DNA of 64,000 nt, taken from NCBI GenBank assembly GCA_017311315.1, contig CM029622.1, positions 10,405,295 through 10,469,294 of the forward strand. The letters run 5' to 3'. Shown in pieces: positions 32,218-42,821 of this stretch. The notes beneath the pieces are model-generated. The model worked only from the letters and a program-made list of their open reading frames with translations. It made no database searches and was not told the DNA's origin. Source of the stretch: Dendrocalamus latiflorus. Its lineage: Eukaryota; Streptophyta; Magnoliopsida; Poales; Poaceae. A program made the position numbers and the translations under genes. Every line of letters begins with the position of its first letter. Within the stretch, counting starts at the first letter, position 1.

Positions 32218-32954
32218 AGTAGGGTTGGCTGGTGGAGCTAGTCGCCGGTGGAGGAGAGCTGGGAAGAGGCGGCGCGGTGGTGTTGGTGGAGGCTAGGGCG
32301 GCTGCATCTTTTCGGTCCGTTGAGAGGTGGAGATCGTGGAGGCTCTGGAGGAGATGGAGTAGTGGGGGCGGCTGGGTATTGGAGATGGAAGAGCTGTGGT
32401 AGGGAGGCAGTGGAGAAGAAGCAAAATGGCCTGTGAGTGGCTGGGGAGTTGGCGGCGAGATGAGATGGTCGCGGCGGTGAATCTGAAGGGGCGATCGGGT
32501 GTGGGAGATGGGAAGGAGATGGGTGGCGGCTATGGGATCTGGTTCTTCCAGGCGATGGAGTGGGATGGCTCAGTGGATGGCTTCGGTCTCAGTGGATTGC
32601 GGCTAGGGTTTGGCATGTGGTGACCTCCCCTGGTGAAGATGCGCTTGCCCCTTTTATACCAGCGGTGCCCTCTAGGGTTTCCAGTGAGGCGCGGGGGCAC
32701 AGCTAGGGTTTCCGCGCAATTTGCATTTTGTTCCCCCCTTTTGTTCTGTTTTGCAACCCTAACTCACTGCCAACTTCTTGATTTTCTGTGGAATTTGCGC
32801 CTGGTTCGCGCCGACCTACAAGAAGATTACAAAACACTGTAAATTGTCCAAAAGGAGGGCAAAAAATGTGTATAGTTAATGAATTTGTGGCCAATTTGAG
32901 CTACTAACAACAGGAATATGATATGGAAATATACTTCAAATATGATGCACATCA
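32218..32954 (-). mobile_element. truncated 3' LTR of element F
   Basis: 737 bases matching 42085-42821 at high identity. Minus-strand TATA box GGTATAAAAGGGG (32648-32660). The left end is cut by element E. Confidence 0.9.
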
Positions 32955-34468
32955 TACCCCCAAGCTTAAACATTTGATTGTCCTCAAGCAAATAATATTG
33001 AGAATATAGAACCCGGGACACAAGAAAAGTTGAAATGATCTAAGTGAATTTGCTTGCAGCTAGTAAGTTAGCACTCAATAATTCAAATGAGACTGACTGG
33101 TCTACTTTTTATAAGCTGCTCAAGATCAGAACTAAAATTCCAGCAAAGACATCAAAGTGATACTAGAGTTTTTGACCAAATCAAGTTACTCATAAGTGCT
33201 GAATCGCACTAAATGACCACATGGATTCAACCAGAATTGAAAAGTAATCAAGACTAGATATCACAGTCAAGAATAAGCATATCCTAGAGTCATACTTAGG
33301 CATTTACCATTCTAGATGAAGAGACTAGTGCTTGCGTGAAATTTATGAAAAAGCCCACACTTGAGCCATGATACTTTACTTTGCTGATTTTTAACAAGCT
33401 TCAAACACAACATGGGCACAAGTGCCACTTATTCCAACTCTTGGGCATTCTTGCCACTTAATCAGACATTCAAACTTCAATTGGGTAGAACTGCCACTTA
33501 TTCAACACTTTTTTTTCAATGTGACAAAGTCACTTATTCAACTCACACTTTGCAACCCAAAACAAAAATATAGATTTTTTTTTAGATTTAGCATCATTAA
33601 CCGGTTTTCTTTAATTCAAAGTACCACGTGTCCCGAGACATGGATACCCTGATAAATCAACCATGTTATTGGCTCAAGATAGGACTACCCCTTTCACAAC
33701 TTTTCATTCAAGCAAAATCATCAATGTCTAAAATAAAGTACTATGCCCAAGCATGAATCCTAGGATATTGTTATTCTAGAAGTGATAACTAGAATCAATA
33801 CAGTTCGCAAAAGGTAAAGATACATGTGTAACTTGCAATGAATCAAAAGAACTAAAGGATCACAAGATTTCTAAGCCATGAAGGTCTCAATAACTGGATA
33901 TCACACAGAATTGCTATTCATTTCAATTCACTTAAACAATTGTCAATGTGATAACTCTGATTATACCAAGACAACCACATATTGCAGACAGATTTCAATC
34001 AGCGGCATTACAGCTTCAAATGACAGATCAGGGCAGGCACATAAATCATCAAACATTTAGTATGTGAATGTACTGGCCGAAAGTGATCAACTCCCCAACC
34101 ATCCACAACAGAGTTCAATAGTATGACAAGAAAAATATGCTACAGAATCATCCATCAATAGACAGATCCCTCCCCCAAGCTTGAGTTAAGCATACACTAA
34201 AAAAAATATTAGACATTTAGTGTTGGAAGCGGCTCACCAGGTGCAAAAGCTGAAATAGGCAGTCTCACATCAGTCCTTAAGCTTCCTGCCAGGCTTGATT
34301 GATGGTTCTGCAGGTGCCTGAAAGTGGAAGAAACAAAAAGGAAAAGATAAACCGACACAAAGGTAAAATAAAAGAGAAAAACTAAAGTAAAACAGAAAGA
34401 ATAAACAGCTCAGGTTGTCTCCTGAGAAGCGCTTGTTTTAGGTCTTTATCTTGACCACAAAATGAACA
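32955..34468 (-). other. 3' untranslated region of element F
   Basis: 1.5 kb between integrase and 3' LTR, AT-rich, with stops in all frames. No env-like gene is visible. On the minus strand AAGCTTGGGGG occurs twice: as the polypurine tract next to the LTR (32957-32967) and about 1.2 kb upstream followed by AGGGA (34166-34181). Confidence 0.7.
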
Positions 34469-35668
34469 TCACGTTGGCTCAAAAGAAATTGGAGAATCAC
34501 AGTCAGGACTGACTTGATCTCCACCATTATCCTCATCATTAATTTCAGGAATAGGTTCCCCAACGAAATAGTGTTTCAATCTTTGCCCATTAACTTTGAA
34601 AACACCCCCAGATTGACTCTCAACCTCGAAAGCTCCACTTCCTAGCTCTTTCTTGACTAAACAAGGCCCAAACCATCTAGATTTGAACTTTCCAGGGAAT
34701 AAATGAAACCTAGAGTCAAAAACTAAGACCAGCTGTCCAGGGTGGAAATCACGCCTCAAAATGTGACGGTCATGAATCTTTTTAGCTCTCTCTTTGTAAA
34801 TTCTTGAACTTTCATAGGCATCTAGTCTCAATTCATCAAGTTCACACAGCTGCAGCTTCCTATGTTTTCCTGCTAGACCCATATCCATGTTGAGCTTTCT
34901 AATTGCCCAATGTGCTCTATGCTCAAGCTCAACAGGAAGATGACAAGCTTTTCCATAAACCAACCTAAAGGGAGACATTCCAATAGGTGTTTTGTATGCT
35001 GTTCTATAAGCCCACAATGCATCATAAAGCTTAAGGGACCAATCAGTCCTGGATTTTGACACAACTTTTTCAAGGATCTGTTTTATCCCTCTATTGGAAA
35101 CTTCAACTTGCCCATTAGCTTGAGGATGATAAGGAGTGGTTACCCTATGATTATGGACTCCATACTTAGCTAAAAGGGCTTCAAACTGGCTGTGATTAAA
35201 ATGGGACCCTCCATCACTAATCACAACTCTAGGAATCCCAAACCTAGGAAAGATGACTTGTCTAAACAACCGGCAAACAGATTTTGAATCAGCATGGACA
35301 GTGGGTATAGCCTCAACCCACTTGGACACATAGTCTACTGCCACCAGAATGTGCTTGTACCCTTGAGAAGAGGGTAAAGGTCCTATGTAATCTATTCCCC
35401 AAACATCAAAGAGTTCTACCTCAAGAATACCATGCTGTGGCATTTCATGCCGTCTTGACATGTTCCCTGCACGCTGACAGGGATCACAAGACTGGATGTA
35501 AGCATGAATATCCTTGAACATGGTAGGCCAATAAAATCCAGCTTGGAGCACCTTAACTTGGGTCTTAGCAGTTCCTGCATGACCACCAAAAGGAGCAGAA
35601 TGGTAGTGGAAAATCACATTTTGAACCTCCTCATGAGGAAGCAACGTCGAATAACCCCATCTGCACAC
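34469..35668 (-). pseudogene. integrase of element F
   Basis: An open stretch of 399 codons. An H2C2 zinc-binding domain is followed by the core: HYHSAPFGGHAGTAKT and CDPCQRAG, then FDVWGIDYIGPLPSSQGYKH, VVISDGGSHFNHSQFEALL and YHPQANGQVEVSNRGIKQIL. This gives catalytic Asp near 93, Asp near 152 and Glu about 35 residues later. The C-terminal domain has FHPGQLVLVFDSRFHLFPGK and SRWFGPCLV. It ends with an acidic tail at 34469. The triad appears intact. The frame differs from the upstream RT, so the polyprotein is interrupted twice between 35645 and 35890. Integrase would insert the cDNA into the genome. Confidence 0.88.
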
Positions 35669-35854
35669 TGTCTATACAGATATGGGTCATCCCAAAAGAA
35701 TTTACGTGCCTCATGAATAAACTTCCTACGCTGCTGATAAGAGAGACCAGATGGGACTGCATTGCATACCGAGTAGTTCACTATGTCTGCATACCAAGGG
35801 GTTTTAGACTGAACAAGAGGGACTTCTGAAAGTTGATCTCCAGGAAGCGAATCT

Positions 35855-37852
35855 TCAATTGGAAGAGTAGAGACTGGACCAGAATGGGGGCAATCTAGAA
35901 AGATGGTCAGCCACTAAGTTCTCAGCCCCCTTTTTATCCCTAATTTCCACATCAAACTCTTGCAGCAAAAGAATCCAATGAATGAGGCGAGGTTTAGCAT
36001 CCTTTTTACTCAAAAGATACCTAATGGCTGCATGATCTGTGTACACTATGCATTTTGAGCCAACTAGGTAAGATCTGAATTTGTCAAAGGCAAATACTAC
36101 TGCTAGCAGTTCTTTTTCAGTGGTTGTGTAATTGATCTGGGTGTCATCTAAAGTCCTGCTAGCATAGTAAATGACATGCAAAGCCTTGTCATGCCGCTGC
36201 CCCAAAACAGCCCCCACAGCGAAGTCACTTGCATCACACATAAGCTCAAAGGGAAGATCCCAATCAGGAGATTGCACAATGGGTGCAGAAATGAGGGCAG
36301 CCTTGAGTTTACTAAATGCATCCATGCAAGCCTCATCAAAAACAAAAGGGACATCACAGCCCAAAAGATGAGTGAGAGGACGAGCAATTTTAGAAAAGTC
36401 CTTAATGAATCTGCGATAAAAACCAGCATGCCCCAAAAAACTGCGAACACCCTTCACATTAACAGGAGGGGGCAGGCGCTCAATTACCTCTACTTTAGCT
36501 CTATCCACCTCAATGCCTCTAGAAGACACTAAGTGACCTAGGACTATCCCCTCTCTAACTAGAAAATGACATTTCTCCCAATTGAGTACCAAATTGGCCT
36601 CAAGACAGCGCTGTAAGACAGTTTCAAGGTTGGCCAAACAGCTCTCAAAGTTCTGTCCATAAACAGTGAAATCATTCATGAAAACCTCCATGATTTTCTC
36701 AATAAGATCAGTGAAAATGGACATGACGCAGCGCTGGAAGGTACCTGGGGCATTACAAAGCCCAAATGGCAGCCTACGGTAAGCAAAGGTACCATAGGGG
36801 CAAGTGAATGTGGTCTTTTCCTGATCTGATGGATGTATAGGAATCTGTAGAAAACCTGAATATCCATCAAGATAACAGAAATAAGAATGACGGGCCAGTC
36901 TCTCTAGCATTTGGTCAATGAAAGGCAAAGGGAAGTGGTCCTTGCGTGTGGGCTTGTTGAGTTTTCTATAGTCAGTACACATGCGCCAGCCCGTGGTTGT
37001 TCTTGTGGGAATTAGATCACCTTTTTCATTTGCAACCACTGTTATGCCCCCTTTCTTAGGCACAACATGAATGGGGCTGACCCACTGACTATCTGAAATA
37101 GGATAAATGATGTTGGCACCTAGAAGCTTCAAGATTTCTTTCTTGACCACCTCCTGCAAGTGAGGATTAAGCCTTCGCTGGTGCTCAAGAGTAGGCTTAG
37201 CATCATCCTCAAGGTGAATACGGTGCATGCAGGTGGCTGGATCAATGCCCTTCATATCATCAATTGAATATCCAATGACAGCTTGATATCTACGAAGGAT
37301 CACAAGGAGTTGTTCAGCCTCTAAATGAGTCAAATGGTCACTAACAATAACAGGGAAGGTCTGATCTGGTCCAAGAAACTTATATCTAAGGTGTTTTGGA
37401 AGTGGTTTCAGCTCTACCTTTGGGGCTGTGGGCTGTCTAAGGTTATGGGTGTTAGGATGCTCTACTGGACCATCAATAAGTGCCACATGATGAGAATCTG
37501 CAGCAGTGCATTCATCCTCAATTGATGCCACCTCCTCAACCTTTTCATATGTCTCAACAACACATTTGTCAACACAATCAAGTGAGAAACACTGATCTGG
37601 ACAGTGAGGAAGGTGAGTGGGGTGCCTCATATCGAATGCTAGCTTCTCTTGACCAAATTGGAGAGTAAGCTTGGCATTCTTCACATCTATAACAGCACCT
37701 GCAGTAGCAAGGAATGGTCTCCCAAGAATGACAGGTTCACTTCTATCCTCCATCTCTGGGACAACAAAGTCTACAGGGAAGGCAAAAGTGCCAATAACCA
37801 CCGGGACATCCACTAAAATTCCAGCTGGGTGACGATATGTGTGATCAGCCAA
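35855..37852 (-). pseudogene. reverse transcriptase and RNase H of element F, active-site mutant
   Basis: The rest of the protease domain (VILGRPFLATAGAVIDVKN) leads into RT: WVSPIHVVPKKGGITVV, GWRMCTDYRKLNKPTRKDHF, FCYLDGYSGFLQIPIHPSDQ and FGLCNAPGTFQRCVMSIF. The catalytic box reads VFMNDFTVYG; the first Asp of the usual FMDD is Asn (AAT, plus-strand 36674-36676). RNase H follows (FELMCDASDFAVGAVLGQR, TTEKELLAVVFAFDKFRSYL, VYTDHAAIRYLL). The frame ends at 35855 after DHLSRLPP because of a one-base shift in a C run. The next frame gives SGPVSTLPIEDSLPGDQLSE and continues to near 35645, where it shifts back. Confidence 0.88.
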
Positions 37853-38338
37853 CTACAGTGTCATGGCTGTTGGCTGCAGATCGCCCAAAGGAAGCGCATC
37901 ACACACAGAGAGAGGAAGGACACTGACACTAGAGCCTAAGTCACAAAGAGCTCTAAAGTTCTTGGGGCCTAAAATGCATGGAATGCAGAAGCTACCAGGG
38001 TCATCTAACTTAGGAGGTAGCTTATTCTGAATGATTGCACTACACTCCTTAGTTAGAGTGACCACCTCAAGTTCATCCATACTCCGCTTCTTGGAAAGCA
38101 ACTCCTTGAAGAATTTGGCATACATAGGCACATGTAGGACAGCATCTAGTATATTAATGGTGATCTGAACATCTTTCATCATCTCTAGGAACTTAGCAAA
38201 CTGCTTGTCCTCATTTGACTTTTCTAACCGCTCAGGGAATGGCAATTTGGGTTTTGTGGAAGGGACAGCTGCTGTAGTGGATGATGAGGGAATATCAAGT
38301 GTTTTGGCTGGTGTTGTAGAGTTAGGTGGGTGCAAATT
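37853..38338 (-). pseudogene. protease region of element F
   Basis: Same frame as gag upstream and RT downstream. It contains PKLPFPERLEKSNEDKQFAK, DVQITINILDAVLHVPMYAK and the aspartic-protease-like ALCDLGSSVSVLPLSVCDAL. It is separated from RT by a TAG (37853-37855) in AMTL-stop-LADHTYRHPAGI, where CAG (Gln) is expected, and from gag by a TAG at 38339-38341. Protease would cut the polyprotein into its parts. Confidence 0.8.
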
Positions 38339-39823
38339 CTACTGCTGTAAGTCAGGATTAGCTTGCTGGACAGACCTAAAGACAGGGGGCACATATAGGG
38401 GTGGTGTTGGAAGAAGAGGTTCAGATGTGGTTTTGCCACTCCTGGTTGTGATTGCTCCACAATGGCCATGAGGATTTACCTCAGGCTGTGCAGGAAGCCT
38501 CCCAGGTGTGCTGGATGAAGCCTGTGATGCTTGCAAACTCTCCACACGACTAGCCAAATCAGTCAATTGAGTCTTTGCATCATTGTATTGAGCTTCCATC
38601 TTAGCTACATGTGATGCAAGGAGCTGTTCAATTCTGGTCAACTGATCTGATTGAGAAGTAGTAGGTGGAGGGTTAGGAACATGCATCATAGGTTGCTGAA
38701 ATGAGGCATGTGAAGGGGCTTGCTGCTGCCTAAACCCTTGAGCTGAAGTACCCACAGGAAATGAGGAAACACTTGGATTAGTGTTCTTGTAAGACAGATT
38801 TGGATGACACCACCCTGGGTTGTAGGTTTGAGAATACTGCCCATCTGATTGAGCATAGTTCACTTCAGATGATTCAGCTTTGGAAGTTAAGGGGCACTCA
38901 GCAGGAGTATGCCCTTGAGATCCACAAATCTGGCATCCAGTGGCTATATGGGCTGAAGATGAGGGCATGAGCTGAGCCATTTGATGAGTGAGAGCCTGGA
39001 TTTGGGCTGATAATGCATCTTGAGAGCTAACCTCATAGATTCCAGGGCGTGGAGGAGCAGAAACTCGCTCACTGGACCACTGAAAATGGTGGGAGGACAT
39101 ACTCTCAATTAATGTGAAGGGTTCATCTAAAGTTTTGTTCATTATGCCTCCACCTGCTGCAGAATCTACAAAGGCTCTTGTGTGGTGTGTAAGACCCTTG
39201 TAAAAAATCTGCAGCACCAACCACCTTTCAAGACCATGGTGGGGGCACATCCTAAGCAAGGTTTGATACCTTTGCCAGGCATCATACAAACTCTCACCCT
39301 CAAACTGCGAAAACCTAGTGATCTGGTCACGCACTTCTGCTGCCTTGGATGGTGGAAAATACCTCTCAAGAAAGGCCTGCAGTAAGTGCTCCCATGTGTC
39401 CTTAAGATGCAGGGCCAGAGAATGCAACCAAGTCTTAGCACCATCTCTAAGAGAGAAAGGGAACAATGAGAGCCTAATGGCATCAGTTGTGACTCCATTG
39501 CACTTCAAAGTGTTGCAATATTCTAAGAAGGTGCGAATGTGTTCATTGGGATCCTCAGTGGGAGAACCTCCAAATCTGGTCTGCTGGACCATGGTGATTA
39601 GTGCAGGTTTGAGCTCAAAATTGTTTGCCTGAATGGCAGGTTGGACAATTCCAGGGGCTATACCTTGGTCTCTAGGAATCCAAAGGTCACGAAGAAGAGG
39701 CTGGGGGTTCTGGTCACCCATTTTCTCTTGATGGGGAAGTTGATTTTCTCTCTTAAGCTTATGAAATGTTCGCTCAATCTCAGGGTCAAAAGGAGCTAAC
39801 GAATGGTCTCCACTCCTACGCAT
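38339..39823 (-). CDS. gag of element F (Athila type)
   Basis: A 494-codon open frame from an ATG at 39823. The capsid domain (~residues 65-260) has NNFELKPALITMVQQTRFGG, DPNEHIRTFLEYCNTLKCNG, VTTDAIRLSLFPFSLRDGAK and TWEHLLQAFLERYFPPSKAA. A zinc knuckle CQICGSQGHTPAEC follows near residue 290. A Gln/Pro-rich region and a coiled-coil-like segment (LTRIEQLLASHVAKMEAQYN) come after that. Ends ANPDLQQ then TAG, with the same frame continuing into protease. The TAG could be a mutated Gln codon or a natural readthrough point between gag and pol. Gag forms the particle shell and binds the RNA. Confidence 0.88.
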   Translation of the reverse strand: MRRSGDHSLAPFDPEIERTFHKLKRENQLPHQEKMGDQNPQPLLRDLWIPRDQGIAPGIVQPAIQANNFELKPALITMVQQTRFGGSPTEDPNEHIRTFLEYCNTLKCNGVTTDAIRLSLFPFSLRDGAKTWLHSLALHLKDTWEHLLQAFLERYFPPSKAAEVRDQITRFSQFEGESLYDAWQRYQTLLRMCPHHGLERWLVLQIFYKGLTHHTRAFVDSAAGGGIMNKTLDEPFTLIESMSSHHFQWSSERVSAPPRPGIYEVSSQDALSAQIQALTHQMAQLMPSSSAHIATGCQICGSQGHTPAECPLTSKAESSEVNYAQSDGQYSQTYNPGWCHPNLSYKNTNPSVSSFPVGTSAQGFRQQQAPSHASFQQPMMHVPNPPPTTSQSDQLTRIEQLLASHVAKMEAQYNDAKTQLTDLASRVESLQASQASSSTPGRLPAQPEVNPHGHCGAITTRSGKTTSEPLLPTPPLYVPPVFRSVQQANPDLQQ

Positions 39824-39907
39824 AAGCTGAGAAGTCGGGCCAAAAAGGGAGGAAGGAAACTAAAGAAATGACTTTGTCTATGGTCTAGCGCGATCACCAA
39901 TATCTAG

Positions 39908-39925
39908 TCCCCGGCAACGGCGTCA
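39908..39925 (-). promoter_or_regulatory. primer binding site of element F, tRNA-Asp type
   Basis: On the minus strand TGACGCCGTTGCCGGGGA, one base different from the TGGCGCC... sequence complementary to tRNA-Asp that is usual in Athila and Tat elements. It lies about six bases after the LTR end (GATCA at 39932). Confidence 0.75.
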
Positions 39926-39931
39926 ATTTCT

Positions 39932-42821
39932 TGATCGTGCAAAACTGCACACCCGCAAGTGAACGGGCTGCCGCTAAGATAGCAGCGAATGTCGTGTTCT
40001 CCACAGGGACTAGAGTACCGGTGATAGGACACTAAACTAAAGCTAAATCGCACAAACTGGGAGTCTAAGACTAACTGCTAAACCTATAGAAACTAAAAGC
40101 TAGAGATCAAATCTACCTACGAGAAGAAGAATGAGAAAGAAAGAGCTAAAGGTGCTGTGAATATGGGTCTCTGACTGAAGAAGAGAAAAGAGAAGGACCA
40201 GAGAGTCTAACTATACTGAAATAAAGACAGAAGAAAGAAAAGCTAGAAATAAAAGAGGAAGAGCAAGGGGGTAGAGAAAGAACAGATAAGAGAAGACAGC
40301 CAAAGAGACTGGTAGACTAGCTGAATCGAGGGGAAAAAGGGAAAGAAAGAAGACAGAGAAAGGAAGAGAGAGTGGGAGACAAACGGACTAGAGAAGAAAG
40401 GGACTTACAGAAGAATAAGAGAGGAGAGAAAGACACAAGAGTAGAGAAGAGAAGAAAGCAATAACTAAATAACGTAAGAAGGTTAAGAATAAGACAGCAA
40501 GAGAAGGAGAGAAAGAGAGCAGACGGGGGGGGGGGGGGCTAACCTTACCGAGAGAAAGACAGAAGCGCACTAGAAGGACTAGCGTGCGAGGCATAGAAGA
40601 GATCTGAAGTGAAGAGGGAGAGAAGCAGAAGTAGAGGACTACGGATCACTATTGGAAGATCTACAGAATTTAAGAAAAGAGGGGAGAGAAAGCAGGGACT
40701 ACAAAAGGGTGGCTAGAGAAGAAAGCTAGAGGAAAGAACTTTAGAGGAAAAGATAGAAGACAAAAGAAGGAAGAGAAGAAAAGAGCAGTGAGAAAAGGTA
40801 GGGGCATAAGAAAACTGAGACTAGATTAGAAGAGAAAAGAGAAGAGACAAGACCAATTCAGCTCTACAGACAGAAGGAGGAAAGGGGGTTGAGAAAGAAG
40901 GGTTAACTAAAAGGGTGAAGAGGCAGCTACCGAGAGAGAGTCCGAAGAGCTAAAGATGCTAGCGAGACCAAAAGGAAAGGGGGGGGGGGCTAGGAGAGAG
41001 AGAGGAAAGGATTCGGAGGCAGGAGAGCGCAGACTTAAGAAAGAGATCGAGAAGAGAGGAGAAATGCTACTGCTAACCCAATACTTCACGGCAAACAGCA
41101 AAATAAGCAGATAAAAACAGAAATCCTAACCATGCAATTATCTTTTATACTAACAGGAGTAACAGATCTAATAATACTGAGCAAGAACAAAGTAAACCCT
41201 AACAGAGAATTTAAATCTATCCCAACAGAATGTAATCATAAACATGGCATAATATTAGATCTACTAGCAGGAGCATAATCTGATGAAAAGTTAACAGAGC
41301 ATAAAACAATAACATAAATCTACACTAGAGAATAACATCAACATCAACATCTCAGATTTAACAAGAACATGAACATACTCTTAGCATCCAGATCCACAAA
41401 CACATCATGCGCACATCACAGATTTAATCATAAGCATCTTAGGGAAAGCAAGAATAAGACAGCACAGCCAAGCATCCAAATCCACTCAGAAATACATGCA
41501 TATCACAGATCTGATATTCACACATCCAAAGCAGGTCATCACAATGTAAAAGATGTAGATCGGGTACGAGTCAACCATAAGAATTGAAGATCTGCCGTAG
41601 ACGACCGTCAGTAGAGGATGCAGGCAGGAAAGAAGCAGAGTTGATGCAGAAGCCGAAGGGGTAGCCGTGTAGAAGTAGCAGATCAGCCGTAGATGTAGTA
41701 GGGGAAGCAGATCCGGGTAGAAGACATAGCAGATCGGGCCGTGGAAGGAGGAGCGTCAACGGCTTCCGTGTAGAGGAGCGGCGGTCGCCGTAGACGTAGC
41801 AGATGAAGCAGATCCGGGCGAGGAGCAACAGATCCAGCCGTGTAGAAGAAGCAGATGCCCGTAGAGGTTGAAGAAGCACGGATCCAGGCCAGCAGCAGCA
41901 GATCCAACTAGGGCCAAGCAGATCCCACGCAAAGAAGAACAGATCTGGTGCAGGTGAAGTAGATCCGGAGAAATGGCTGCAGATCCGGCTCTAACTTCCT
42001 CCTACTCAGGTTTCAAGATTCGGCAATGAGGGATGGAGCAAAAGTGCAGTTTGATGGGGGGATTTAGGGGGGGGGGCTAGATGGAGTAGGGTTGGCTGGT
42101 GGAGCTAGTCGCCGGTGGAGGAGAGCTGGGAAGAGGCGGCGCGGTGATGTTGGTGGAGGCTAGGGCGGCTGCATCTTTTCGGTCCGTTGAGAGGTAGAGA
42201 TCGTGGAGGCTCTGGAGGAGATGGAGTAGTGGGGGTGGCTGGGTATTGGAGATGGAAGAGCTGTGGTAGGGAGGCGGTGGAGAAGAAGCAAAATGGCCGG
42301 TGAGTGGCTGGGGAGTTGGCAGCGAGATGAGATGGTCGCGGCGGTGAATCTGAAGGGGCGATCGGGTGTGGGAGATGGGAAGGAGATGGGTGGCGGCTAT
42401 GGGATCTGGTTCTTCCAGGCGATGGAGTGGGATGGCTCAGTGGATGGCTTCGGTCTCAGTGGATTGCGGCTAGGGTTTGGCATGTGGTGACCTCCCCTGG
42501 TGAAGATGCGCTTGCCCCTTTTATACCAGCGGCGCCCTCTAGGGTTTCCAGTGAGGCGCGGGGGCACAGCTAGGGTTTCCGCGCAATTTGCATTTTGGTC
42601 CCCCCTTTTGTTCTGTTTTGCAACCCTAACTCACTGCCAACTTCTTGATTTTCTGTGGAATTTGCGCCTGGTTCGCGCCGACCTACAAGAAGATTACAAA
42701 ACACTGTAAATTGTCCAAAAGGAGGGCAAAAAATGTGTATAGTTAATGAATTTATGGCCAATTTGAGCTACTAACAACAGGAATATGATATGGAAATATA
42801 CTTCAAATATGATGCACATCA
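39932..42821 (-). mobile_element. 5' LTR of element F
   Basis: 2,890 bases, minus-strand start TGATGTGCATCAT at 42821. TATA box GGTATAAAAGGGG (about 42516-42528). The end zone reads (minus strand) CTGTGGAGAACACGAC and GTGCAGTTTTGCACGATCA, similar to U5 ends of grass Athila elements. Only its outermost 737 bases have a counterpart in the left LTR. Confidence 0.75.
40080..41060. repeat. ~1-kb purine-rich (GA) tract with long G runs
   Basis: The plus strand is dominated by GAAGAGAAAG- and AGAGAGGAA-type words, with G runs of about 14 at 40525 and about 10 at 40980. Within the 5' LTR of F. Open frames on the minus strand here (Leu/Ser/Phe-rich) reflect composition. Confidence 0.75.

Larger units (their letters stand above)
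32218..42821 (-). mobile_element. Athila-type Ty3/gypsy element F, minus strand, 3' LTR truncated
   Basis: Reading right to left: 5' LTR 42821-39932, tRNA-Asp-type primer site, gag, protease, RT, RNase H, integrase, 3' untranslated region, polypurine tract, and a 3' LTR of which only 737 bases (32954-32218) remain. Those 737 bases match 42821-42085. LTRs start TGATGTGCATCAT on the minus strand. The gag wording (NNFELKPALITMVQQTRFGG) and integrase wording (KACHLPVELEHRAHWAIRKL) are those of the Athila lineage. It is inserted in D. E and a deletion removed its left end, so its target duplication cannot be checked. Confidence 0.88.

Noticed and set aside
40388..41101. Leu/Ser/Phe-rich minus-strand open frames resembling membrane proteins
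   Set aside because: They follow from the GA-rich tract of the F LTR. Composition alone explains the hydrophobic runs.
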